DNA from: Cokeromyces recurvatus
Lineage: Eukaryota > Mucoromycota > Mucoromycetes > Mucorales > Mucoraceae
DNA: 64,000 nt
NCBI RefSeq assembly: GCF_025118155.1
Contig: NW_026251392.1
Span: 1 to 64,000, forward strand
Direction: 5' to 3'
Shown here: positions 11,905-22,254 of the stretch, one piece after another
Position numbering within the stretch: the stretch's first letter is position 1
How the letters are laid out: each line of letters begins with the position of its first letter
The notes under the pieces: model-generated
What the model saw: the letters and a program-made list of their open reading frames with translations, nothing else
Database searches by the model: none
What the model was told of the DNA's origin: nothing
Translations under genes and position numbers: made by a program

Positions 11905-12850
11905 TTGAAAATGAGTGTCTAATCAGATGGTAATGTAAGGCTGACATACATATTGACTTTATCTCAGAAAGAAAACATAACGTAATGTATCCAGAAAACT
12001 ATTGCTGCATGACTATTATCAAAATTGCATAAAAAGTCCGTATATTGATTATTCAGTTTTTTTTTATACCCGCTTTCCTATTTTAGAAAGTTATTTTTGT
12101 TTATCGTTTTTATATAACTTGACATAATGTTGCATTGTCCTTACAGTATTGCTGACAGATAACCTTGCTTGTTTCACCGGCATACCATGTTCAATAATAA
12201 GATTGAGTATTTTCAGTATTTAAGCAAAAGAATAAGATCAGTATAAACATCTAACCTTTGCAGATGATAAATATACTTTTTCTCTTCATCTTCAACTAAT
12301 TAGTCATATTCGATGGTTAATACCTCGTCAATGTTTTCAAATTCAAACCGAAAAACTTTGTAAGTATCCATATCTATTCATTTTATAGCTTCTAGTTTCT
12401 CTAATTAACTGATTGAAGGCTCATCAAAACGTAGTTACCCAATGATGCTATCCCAGAGTTTTATTATTTCATATAAATCTGCATTTTAATCTTTAACCTC
12501 CATAGAATCTAGAGAGGAAATTTCATTAGCATGATTAAAACAGTGTATAAACTCAGTAGGAGTATCGTTGTTGGACAATATGAAGAATCAAATAAAACGA
12601 TGTAAAATATAAGAAGAAGAAAAAAAAAGAGAGAGAGATAAAGAGAAAAAGAAATGCCAAGATTCGACTTTAATTATTAGACAAATTAAAATATACTATT
12701 TATCCAAATTCAGAAAATAGTAAACGCAATTTAGATAGAATGTAATAGACAAATTAAAAATTTTAAGAACCGCAAAATAAATATTCAAGCGGCGCAAAAT
12801 ACAATTGAAAATCCAATTTGATGTCTTCTTCTTTTTCTTCTTCTTTTGCT
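11905..12850. other. AT-rich stretch upstream of the F-box gene
   Basis: No convincing gene. The left part may be further decayed transposase sequence on the minus strand. A purine-rich AGAA/GAGA tract lies at about 12610-12650. Confidence 0.5.
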
Positions 12851-12857
12851 GTCTCCC

Positions 12858-12865
12858 TATAAAAG
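12858..12865 (+). promoter_or_regulatory. TATA box of the F-box/WD40 gene
   Basis: TATAAAAG lies 97 bp upstream of the start codon at 12962 and is followed by a pyrimidine-rich TTTCTTTC leader. The position fits a core promoter, but activity is inferred. Confidence 0.6.
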
Positions 12866-12961
12866 CACCCCCTTACACAAAGTTATTTTTTCTTTCTTTC
12901 TTTCTTTCTTTTTTATTATTATTTACTCTTTTTCTTTTCTCTTCTTTTCTTCTTATCAATT

Positions 12962-14547
12962 ATGACTAAAGATATTTCACCCCCAGCAACACCACCTACT
13001 TATAGCCCAATACCTTATAGATTTGAACTAGAACGGAAACCTGTAGATGATCATCAATTATTATTGCAATCATTTTTATTACTATCCCCAATTCAAAAAA
13101 AATATTTCTTACATGAACTCGTTGACAGTTGTGATAATTCTCAACTTACTTTCTTAAACAGTCTAATTGCACCACGACTTAAAGTTGATTTTATTAAAGA
13201 ATTACCACCTGAAATTGCACTTCACATCTTATCCTTTGTTGATCTTCCTTCTGACTTGCTTCATGCTATTTCAGTATCCAAGTATTGGCATTCTCTTATT
13301 CGTGATGATAACCGACTTTGGAAGTTATTATGTAAAAAATATGATTACCTCGTTGATGTCGGTGATGACAGCCATATTTGTTATCGAGATTTATTCAAAC
13401 GCAGATATAGTATTGCTTGTGCTTGGAACCAAGGTGGTAAAGTAACAACAGTCGATAATGGCTTTTCTCAGGGACTTGTTACCTCTTTACAATTTGATGA
13501 AAAATTTATTGTTGTTGGATGCGATAATCATCGCATAGAAGTTTTTAGCACCAGCACTGGTAAAAAAATTAGAACTTTAGAAGGACATGAAGGTGGTGTT
13601 TGGGCCCTACAATTTAAAGGAGGTGAAAAAGAAGATCCTGAAAGAGTATTACTTTCAGGTGGATGTGATAGGTAATATAGATCGATTCTATAGATTATAT
13701 GTATAGATATTTATTTATTTTATGATATACATATAGAGATGTAAGAGTTTGGGATTTAAATCAAGGCAAATTACGTTATATACTTCGTGGTCATACATCC
13801 ACTGTAAGATGTTTAAAGATAAGGGACAAAAGAATTGCTGTTACTGGCTCACGCGATACAACTTTAAGAGTTTGGGATATTAAACGAGGTGTACTATTAC
13901 ATGTATTAACAGGTCATCAAGCTTCTGTGAGATGTGTCGATATTTACGATAATTTTGTAATTTCTGGATCATATGATTCTACAGCACGTATTTGGGATTT
14001 AGAGACAGGACAATGCAAACACACTTTAATAGGTCATATTTCTCAAATTTATACAATTGTTACAAATGGAAATATTATTGCGACTGGGTCAATGGATGCT
14101 CATATCCGTATTTGGTCATTAGAAACAGGTGAATGTCTATCGACTTTACATGGTCATACCTCCTTAGTAGGTCAATTACAATTATCAGGCACAACTCTAG
14201 TAAGTGGAGGAGCAGATGGATGTTTAAGAGTATGGAATATGAACACATTTGAATGCACACATCAATTCTCGGCGCATGATAATTCTATTACATGCTTACA
14301 ATTTGATGAAGATCATATTCTTAGTGCAGCAAATGATGGTAAAGTTAAACTATGGGATATAAAACAAGGAAGACTTGTAAGAAACTTTACTCAACCATCT
14401 AAAATTGTCTGGAAGATTCAGTTTAATAAGACAAAGGCAGTTATTTTAATGCAAAGATCAAGGTCAAATGATTCAATAGAAGAAGGTAAAACTGTGATGG
14501 AAATTCATGATTTTGATTTATCTCCTTTTCCTATCCAAGATTTGTAA
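12962..14547 (+). CDS. F-box/WD40 substrate receptor (Cdc4/Fbw7/Met30 type)
   Basis: Two exons (12962-13671, 13737-14547) give 506 aa. The F-box is at about residues 79-125 (FIKELPPEIALHILSFVDLP). Seven WD40 blades follow, with clear repeats ending in VRVWD, LRVWD, ARIWD, IRIWS, LRVWN and VKLWD and with GH starts (LEGHEGG, LRGHTS, LTGHQAS, LIGHIS, LHGHTS). Such proteins bind Skp1 through the F-box and phosphorylated targets through the propeller in an SCF ubiquitin ligase. The N-terminus is shorter than in Cdc4, and the D-domain dimerisation helix may be LLQSFLLLSPIQKKYFLHEL. Which F-box orthologue it is cannot be decided by eye. The intron falls exactly between the first and second blade. 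Confidence 0.9.
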
Positions 14548-14582
14548 TTCTCTTTCTTATTCTCCCTTTTTTTTATGTGATA

Positions 14583-14587
<5 letters not shown>

Positions 14588-14626
<39 letters not shown>
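14588..14626 (+). repeat. Poly-T tract in the 3' UTR region
   Basis: About 38 consecutive T lie 40 bp after the F-box gene stop codon. A second T tract sits at 14931-14967, just upstream of the next gene's start at 14986. Confidence 0.8.
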
Positions 14627-14627
<1 letters not shown>

Positions 14628-14925
14628 TAAAGAAACCAAAAAGAAAATTCCCTTTTTACATATTTCATATATATATCTTAATTTCTTTTAGTTGCATTCT
14701 TTTCCTTTAATAATGTCTATATACATTTTAATATCTTGGTTTCTTTTGTACATGAAAGAAAGTTAATTAGTATTTTTACTTTTATTTTTTTTTCCTTAAA
14801 TAAACAACTGTTATAGTAACTAAAAAATAAATATAACTTGTTGATTCTTGCATGTAATAGAAAATTTGAAATAGCGTCTAATAAGAAAATAAACTTAAAT
14901 TCGGCATTAATCTATAGAAAATCAT

Positions 14926-14967
<42 letters not shown>

Positions 14968-14985
14968 CTTTTTTTTTTCGCATCA

Positions 14986-15579
14986 ATGCAAGTGTTACCT
15001 TTATTAACTCCTACCAATTTTACTGCAAATAACAAAAAGAGATCACGATCAAGTACCGACGAAGATGATGACTTTGAATGTCATTATTTGAAAAAAAGAC
15101 TAATTTCAACAATAAGTGACATTACATCCATCATAGACAACAATGGTATGGTAATAGAAAAGATATAGATTTTGTTGTTGTCTCAAATCTATTTATTATA
15201 ATAATAAATAAGATTGAAGAAGATAGGATAGAACAGGATGAAGAGTCTTTTTCTCCAGCAACAAAAGAAAAGAATGATTTTAATAACTCACGCATACAAT
15301 CCATTGATGTGAATGGTACATTATTACCTATGGAACAAAGACCTGGAGAAGTAAAATATTCTATTCCGGATTTCATCCTGAATAAGTAATTAATTGTATC
15401 CTTTACTGAAGCCATACATACTTATCGTTATTATATACAGACAATGCACTTTTTACAATAATAATAATAAAAGTAACTTGGGTGAGTTAACCTTGTATAA
15501 TAAAGGAAGGCAATCATGGTCTTCTATAGAAGAAGAAGAGAAGTATAATAGTCAAGCTCAACCAATGGAAATCGATTAA
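14986..15579 (+). CDS. Small acidic protein of unknown function
   Basis: Three exons (14986-15150, 15213-15385, 15441-15579) join in frame to 158 aa. The N-terminal third has a basic patch (NNKKRSRSS) followed by an acidic stretch (TDEDDDFEC). The middle has DVNGTLLPMEQRPGEVKYSI, and the C-terminus ends SQAQPMEID. A basic patch next to acidic residues could act as a nuclear localisation signal. There is no membrane segment and no domain I recognise. The correct splice phases at both introns and the conserved-looking ends support a real gene. The leader is a 35-T tract ending 18 bp before the ATG. Confidence 0.6.
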
Positions 15580-15748
15580 TTTATTACTGCAGTATTATTT
15601 ACATTCTTTAATATGTCTATACCATAATACCCATCTATCCAGCACCCCCTTTTTTTTTACTTTGTCTACCTCAAAAAAAAAAAAAGAACTAAAAACCTTC
15701 TCCCTCTCTCTCTCTCTCTCGTTTTTCTTTATAATAATAATAATAAAA

Positions 15749-16781
15749 ATGATAAGAAGCTCAAGAAATAGGTGTAGTTTAATTGTTTTGGGAGCTATTT
15801 TATTTATTTGGCTTTATCGATCTCTTGATGAAACAACCTCTTCTCAACGAAAAATGAACATGTATTTAAACAAGTTTTGTTCTAATAGCAATTTCAACAC
15901 ACAATCTAGTGTAAAAAATAAGGAGGAGTTACTCGTGACCGAAAGAGAGTTTATGTACAATGATCACCAGCATCAAGCAACAGATATTCACCTAAAGAAG
16001 GATGTCTGGGATGGATTATCAGTGAAAGGAGCATTCTATATGCTTGTACACGATAGTGATTCTACTCAACTAGAACAGATATTATTCAGCATACAAAGTC
16101 TTGAGGATCGTCTTATTCCAGCTTTTGCTTCAAATAGGACTTATCCTTGGATATTTCTTACTAGTCAACGATTTGTACCTGATTATAAGAAGGCGATTCG
16201 TAACGCAACGCGCAATCCAGATCATCTTTATTTCGGTCAAATAGATCTAGAGGCTTGGACCTTCCCACCTTGGATTGATACTTCAAGAGCTGAGAGTGCC
16301 ATGCAATATTCAATTGACCTGAATATACAAAATGCACACAGTCTACATGATCGTAAGCAAAAGAGGTATCAAGCTGGACTATTCTATCATCATTCCTTAT
16401 TTAATGATGTTGATTATGTATGGCGTGTAGAACCTGGATCGAGCTACAGTTGTGATCTATTTCAACAAGAGCAAGATCCATTTCAGGTTATGCAATCAGA
16501 AAATAAGAAAATAGGATTCACCATTACGACAAAGGAAGATCCAAAGACAAGTTATAATTTATGGCGGGCGACTTTGTATTTTATGGAACAAAATCCTGAA
16601 TGGATCAAACCAAAGGAGTTAACTATCATGAATTGGTTAATCACTCATGATCAGTATAACTTTTGTCATATGTGGACAGGTTTTGAAATTATTAGTTTAG
16701 ATTTCTTAAGATCAAAACCTTACAAAGCCTTTTTCCATTATATCGATATTGTAGGAGGATTCTTTTATGAAAGGTAAACGT

Positions 16782-16814
<33 letters not shown>

Positions 16815-17254
16815 CCTTTTTTCTCCTTTATATATGTGTGTATACATATACATATAGATGTATATGTACAAATATAGAAAATTGTTTCCTGTTATAGATG
16901 GAATGATGCTACTATTAGAACCCTTGCAGCTGCCATGTTTCTGGATAAAAGTGATGTTCATTTTTTTAATAATATAGGGTTCCATTATTTGTGGGGGAAC
17001 TATTGCCCTTTGGATAATAAGCTTCTAGAAAATTGTTCTTGTCATTATAAGCAAAATAATTGTAAGTTGCAGTTGTAAGTGATTATTCCTTTCTTCACCT
17101 TCATTTTTGTAATCGTTCTTTGTATGTATATATGTATATATATGTAGTATTTGAAGAAAGTAGCTGTACATTGGAACTGTTACGTGAGATTAATCCTCAA
17201 ACAATCAACGATATCATTCAGTTTGGTATATCAAAATGGGAATACAAAAGTTAA
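15749..17254 (+). CDS. Alpha-1,2-mannosyltransferase, GT15 family (Kre2/Mnt1/Ktr type)
   Basis: Three exons (15749-16773, 16898-17061, 17148-17254) encode 431 aa, the usual length of the family. Residues 9-25 (SLIVLGAILFIWLYRSL) form a signal anchor, making it a type II Golgi membrane protein. The catalytic domain starts at about residue 85 (VKGAFYMLVHDSD) and contains IFLTSQRF, the family signature YVWRVEPGSSYSCDL, a tryptophan-rich region and NIGFHYLWGNYCP near the end. GT15 enzymes transfer mannose from GDP-mannose to O-linked and N-linked glycans of secreted and cell-wall proteins. In other family members the residues after YWRVEPG are usually VKYYCD; here SSYSCD replaces them. Intron 1 carries a 28-T run 10 bp after its donor. 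Confidence 0.9.
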
Positions 17255-17409
17255 CACTACAGCCATGAACGTTTAAAAAAGATCTAAATAATATATTCAA
17301 TTTGCATAAGATTGAATTAATTTTAATAGAAATAAATAGGCCCTAATCTATATGAATCTAATTTTTTTCCCTTTCCCTTTTTCTTTTTCTTTCTCTTAAA
17401 TAAAATAAA

Positions 17410-18279
17410 ATGAAACCATCTTCATCTAAAACAGCTCACAAATCGACTATAGAGTTCACACGTAGTAAAAATTGGTCTCAAACTATTCTTGACGAGCTTT
17501 GTGATATCATTCATGTATTATCCTCCAAATTCGATATTCTCTATTGTTCCTCAGCTTCTCGTATGTGCCTTGGTTATCAACCTTCAGAGCTTATTGGACA
17601 CACCTATACAGAGTATTTGCATCTCGATGACATTGATTCTTTTAAACGTGATTTCTTTAATCAACAACAAAAGAGAGTATTGCGAACGATATACCGTTTC
17701 AAAAGAAAAGATGGACAGTATGTTTTAATGGAAATGCGTGGTCAATACTGTACATTAAAAGCCGGTCGAGAAAGTTATTATTTTGTATCTGCTCGTCTTA
17801 TTCCTACCAAAGCAACCAAGATGATAAATACTTTTTTAAATTATAAAACTCAAAACGAGATATTAAGACGTAAGATACTTGCAGTAACGAAAAAAGAAAA
17901 GGAGGAAAATCATCATGATAATGAACAAAAGGAAGAAGAAGGGGCTCTAATCCAGAGTAGCACATCTTCTAGAGAAGAAAATGAACAATTACAGGAACCT
18001 ATCACATTACAACCTTCTATAAAACAGAATGTTTATGCTCAAGGTATATTAAGTAGATATGGTGTCAATGAGTCTATTGCGCTCTTTACTGGACTCCATT
18101 TTGATTCTGGTGAACGATCCAGAGGTATCTCTATGGGACTTGAAGAGGCCGAATTGTTCGATACTACCATTCATAATAAAACTGATACAAATCATAATGA
18201 TGAAAACAAAAAGGCTGATATATTATTAAAATCTTCTGGAAAAAAAGTAAAAAAAAAAAAAAAAAAAAAAGTAGACTAA
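17410..18279 (+). CDS. PAS-domain protein, white collar-2-like but without zinc finger
   Basis: A single exon encodes 289 aa. A PAS domain occupies about residues 25-125: LCDIIHVLSSKFDILYCSSA, GYQPSELIGHTYTEYLHLDD and RFKRKDGQYVLMEMRGQY. This resembles the PAS of fungal white-collar-2 proteins. A linker rich in charged residues follows, then the conserved piece ALFTGLHFDSGERSRGISMG. The GATA zinc finger expected of WC-2 is absent and does not lie in any frame downstream. The protein ends in poly-lysine read from an A-run (18251-18271) and stops two codons later. It may be a light- or redox-signalling partner that does not itself bind DNA. That role is inferred. Confidence 0.75.
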   Translation: MKPSSSKTAHKSTIEFTRSKNWSQTILDELCDIIHVLSSKFDILYCSSASRMCLGYQPSELIGHTYTEYLHLDDIDSFKRDFFNQQQKRVLRTIYRFKRKDGQYVLMEMRGQYCTLKAGRESYYFVSARLIPTKATKMINTFLNYKTQNEILRRKILAVTKKEKEENHHDNEQKEEEGALIQSSTSSREENEQLQEPITLQPSIKQNVYAQGILSRYGVNESIALFTGLHFDSGERSRGISMGLEEAELFDTTIHNKTDTNHNDENKKADILLKSSGKKVKKKKKKKVD

Positions 18280-18675
18280 CATGCATTCTCACGCTTAGAG
18301 ATCTATTGAGAAAATTATTTAATATGAAATGAACAGTAGCTCTTAATAATGAAGGAAAGAATTAAAGAGAATTAGAATATTCATCTATGCTCGTTTTATA
18401 TACAATTCACGTGACATTTGCTATGGCTCATATACATATAAATATTTAGTAAATACACTTTTAAAATGATGATGTTTTCTGAATAACAAAGATTATAAAT
18501 ACTTTGTTTTATTATACTATTTTATTATATAATATTGAGTTGTTTCCCTTTCCAACTGTTCTGAAGAATAAATAGACGATGGCTTTAATCCTTCTTTCCA
18601 ATTATCATTCTATATAATATAATAGATATAAATCAGTTTATCATGTTATATATTTAGTAGAGTAGAATTCACTTC

Positions 18676-18843
18676 TTACTTTCCAGTTCCAATAATAGCG
18701 CCTACTACACCTACACCGAGTCCAGCAAAGATAATTGTAACAAACAATTTATCTCTTTTTCCTTTAATCCAAAGTGGTGTTTGAGATGGTGCTTGAAAAT
18801 AACGCTGATTAGCAATAACATTATTTGGTCTATTAACGAGCAT
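18676..18843 (-). CDS. COX7: Cytochrome c oxidase subunit 7 (COX7/COX7A)
   Basis: An uninterrupted 55-aa frame starts MLVNRPNNVIANQRYFQ and ends GVVGAIIGTGK. The pattern FQ-x5-PLWIKG-x2-D-x-L followed by one membrane helix (LFVTIIFAGLGVGVVGAII) matches the COX7A family, where the human protein has PLYLKGG. The subunit lies at the edge of complex IV in the inner mitochondrial membrane and needs no cleaved presequence at this size. The gene is convergent with the PAS gene, about 400 bp away, and is followed by an A-rich leader on its own strand. Confidence 0.75.
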   Translation of the reverse strand: MLVNRPNNVIANQRYFQAPSQTPLWIKGKRDKLFVTIIFAGLGVGVVGAIIGTGK

Positions 18844-19740
18844 TTTTATACAACAATAAAAGAAGAAAAAGGAAGAAAAGAGAATAAAAAATAAAATAAA
18901 AAATAAAAAATAAAAATAAAGTCAAATTGTATTATTTCTGTGTGTACAAATTTCGTTAGATGATGTTGTACATTATCTTTCTCAGTTCATCTTGACTTAT
19001 TCATGTCGTCTAAAATAGATTATTAGCAAAGTATACCAAGCAGTTTTATATCTTTTTATCGTCTTGAAATAATAAATAGAATAAAAGTAGCAGATAATAA
19101 TTTAATTTGCTTTGCTTTGTAAAAGACTTGACAAATAGCTCTTCACTCCTCTGCAACAAGAACAAAGGTCACAGGTGTCAAGAAGTTACAATAAGACTTA
19201 AAGTCAAGAAGTTTATTATTACGTCGTATATCAAAAGAAAAGGCATAATTTAGTAGCACATAAACTTTTTACTTTAAAGAAATAATACAATAGACCTCGT
19301 TATGATTGTTCTTGTACAATTCTAAATTTAATTTTGTATCTTTTTTTTCTTTTAATCTCTTTTTCTCTAAACTTGACTTGGATATTCAAGTTATTTGAGT
19401 TAATAGTAGTTTAAGAATCATTTGTAACTAAATATGACAAATCTTTAATTTGTTAAAATATCAATACCATTTCTTTTTTTTTCTTTTTTTTCATAGAGAG
19501 AGAGAAAAGATATTTGTTTAGTAGTTATTAAAGTATTCAAGTCATGTGTTTAGTTAAAGAAATGTAACAAGTTTTCTTTTGTTTTCTTTCATTTCTTTTA
19601 TAGTAATACAGATTACATGAATAGTGACTATTTACATAAATACAAACAAGTGTATAAGAGAGAATAATAATAAGGGTAAAATATAAAGATATATGTATAT
19701 GTAAAATAAAAGGGGGGGGTATTCGAATACATGAAGGAAG
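18844..19740. other. Intergenic region between COX7 and the WRKY-like gene
   Basis: About 900 bp of AT-rich sequence with an AAATAAA-type simple repeat (about 18885-18920), a GAGAGAGA run (about 19497-19506) and a G7 run at 19713-19719. No gene is supported. It contains the COX7 promoter and the 3' end of the WRKY-like gene. Confidence 0.5.
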
Positions 19741-19750
19741 GCGATCTACT

Positions 19751-20804
19751 CTAAAGGTTTGTAATTCGTTTAATTCGATTACACTCAGAGAAATGATGGC
19801 CTCTATATTTAATAAGGTATTCACCGTTATCTCTAAAGGTCACAGTTTTATTTGCAGGACATCCCTATTATCAAGAATAAATAAATAAATACATTCTGTA
19901 TACATATTTAATTATTTTATTTACCTTGGCATTATTAGAACATTTATAATAGATACTCTTGAATCCAGTCTTTTTATGAATTGTATTTCCATTATTTTTC
20001 CAAAGATAATCATCGTTATAAGGAAATTCTTTAGTTTCAATAACAGTCGTAATAGGCTGCATTTCACGTCTACGTCGTTTATTATGGGAAGTAGTAGAAG
20101 GTGATAAAGGAAGATGGTTCGGTTCAGAAGGAGGGGAAGGGGGAGCCAAAGAAGTAGTGGGTAAAATAAATGATTTAGTCTTTTCTTCATTTGAAATAGA
20201 ATAAGGACGTTTAAGATGCAAAGGAGTAGAGAGGCTATAAAGAAAATAATTATATTTAATTTATTTTGTTTTCCATCCATGTAAACTTTTTTTTTTTTTT
20301 TTTTTTTTACTTTAATCTTCTATGTTTCGTAAAAGTTGCTGAAGAATTCGCTGAGGAGGTCATCATTTCAGGTAATTTTATTGAAGAATGATTTGGAGTA
20401 TTTAATAACATTTCAATATTTTTATTTTGTATTTTTGGTAGTTGTTGTTCTAATGATGTTAACTGGGTTAAATTTTGAAGTGAAGGAAGAGAAGGCTTTC
20501 TTTTTTCTTTTGTTTGTTGAGATATAATATAATCAATTTCTTTTTGACGAAGTTTTGCTTCTTCTGCTCTTCTACGATCTTCTTCTACTTTACTAGAAAG
20601 AATAAGCTCTAATAATTCAGGATGATGAACATACGTTTGAACGACTTTTTCAAGATTTAAAAAGGTTTCATTATTATTAGAGAATAAAGTATTCGTTAAA
20701 GTTGCTTTATTTGACATGGATGAAGTAGAAGATAATGGAGGAGAAGGTGGATAAAATGGCTGTTGATGATATTTGAGCTTTTGTGTATTTCCTGAACTAA
20801 GCAT
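19751..20804 (-). CDS. WRKY/GCM1-superfamily zinc-finger transcription factor
   Basis: Three exons (20804-20311, 20234-19925, 19864-19751) encode 305 aa. The N-terminal two thirds are low-complexity and helical (EEDRRRAEEAKLRQKEIDYI), with a proline/serine-rich stretch and a basic patch (SHNKRRRREMQ). The C-terminal domain (about residues 243-300) reads DDYLWKNNGNTIHKKTGF, then SIYYKCSNNAKGCPANK, then YRGHHFSEC. The aromatic-W-K-x2-G-(N/Q) start, the Y-Y-K-C-x6-G/C-C-P knuckle and the final G-H-H-x3-C fit a WRKY/GCM1/FLYWCH-type beta-sheet zinc finger. The usual WRKYGQ core is LWKNNGN here. The last intron splits the finger, and both halves are needed for the metal ligands. It is probably a nuclear DNA-binding regulator with unknown targets. 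Confidence 0.7.
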
Positions 20805-20889
20805 GAGACGAAAAAAAAATAAAAAAAAAAAAAAAATAAATAAATAAAAAAATACAAAGAAAAAAAAGGGAGCAACGGGTCCTTTCATA

Positions 20890-22250
20890 TGAATTTAAAT
20901 AATATTTTTTTCCCGTTTATTACATAAAAATCTTATTTCATATGTTTAACCTATAATATTTCTTTATCATTTGGCTTATTTATTGTTTACTCTTCTTCCC
21001 GTTTTCCTCCCAAAATATTCATTTCCGTTTCAGTATTCATATATTCTCTTTCATCAAATAGTTTATCTTATTAAACTACTATGAATGTAAGAATTAATCT
21101 TATTTTTTTTTTTGCTTATTATATAAAATACTACTTTTGGTAATAATTATAACCATTCATATACAACCATAGAACAACTCTTTTTCTGGGAAATTATCTT
21201 ATCCTTTCTCACGCAGATTTATAATAACAACATAAATAAAACTCCGGTCATCGGCAATATGTTTTTTTTTTCTTTAAGCTGGAAAACTTTAAATTTTTTT
21301 ATCCATTTAAAAAAAAATGGAAAGATTTTTCAGTCATTTTCCCATTTCTCATTGCATTTTTTCTTTGCAGCCAATGATGATAAAGTGAAAAAATATTTAG
21401 GGATCGAAGGGTTCTTTTTTTTCTTTTTTTACTATAATTATTGTAACACTTATTAAAACGTATCTCCTGGTATTATTTTCACTTTCCTCCACCTCCCCCC
21501 CACATTTTATGAAAATACGTATAATAATAGAATTACTAAATTTATACACTGAATGATTTCTTATTTTCTTTTATAAGCAAATGACTGTATTTTGTGTAAT
21601 GGAATCACATTGCCTGACTAAATAAGATGAGTTCCCCCCGTATACAGTACTCACTATGCCAAATGGTAAATTTTATTAATTCTAAATAGTACAGTTTTTA
21701 ATCCTTCTCAATTCTAATTAACCGTTTTTATGTATCTTAATTAACCAAAAATCAATGTGGGGAGTTCTATGAGTTCTAAATGACATCTTTAATGTTGTTC
21801 CTAAGAGTATTAATCTTGTAGACGAAATGAAGCAGAGTCATTATATACACTTATCTAAATCATGTTTTATTTTTTCCCTTTAATAGTAAATTTTATATTC
21901 TATATTTCTATCACAAGCAAAAAAAAAAAAAAAATATCTTTATCTTTATTAAAAAAAATGTTTCAGTTTGGGTTGCTCCAATTATACAATTCTCGCAGTA
22001 TATTTATTGGGAGCACGTTAATGCATCGATTTGTCACAATTTTGCACTTCTAAAAATGCTTTTTTTTTGTTGTTGTATATAAAAAAATAAATAATGTCAT
22101 CATACTATCATGCCTAAACTTTTTCTAAGGTGGTAAATTAATAAAATAGACAACCTTCCCTTATTCGGCACACTATAGTTATATCACTCTATTCACACAT
22201 TTTGACTAGTACTCATTTTGTGAATTCACTTCCAGCTGTCTTCATATTTC
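20890..22250. other. AT-rich stretch with a possible Tc1-type end
   Basis: No gene is supported. At 21637-21670 the sequence TATACAGTACTCACTATGCC followed by AAATGGTAAA resembles the terminal repeat at 55943 (TACAGTGCTCACGGTGCC, then AAATGGCAA). A matching inverted end was not found, so this may be a remnant of the same DNA-transposon family. Confidence 0.4.
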
Positions 22251-22254
22251 ATTT

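Noticed and set aside
13167..13445. Alternative-frame ORF inside the F-box gene, also minus-strand frame at 14075-14260
   Set aside because: They are shadows of the clearly coding F-box/WD40 frame.
20805..20888. Upstream in-frame ATG of the WRKY-like gene (MKGPVAPFFFF)
   Set aside because: It would add a run of phenylalanine from an A/T tract; the ATG at 20804 gives a normal hydrophilic start.
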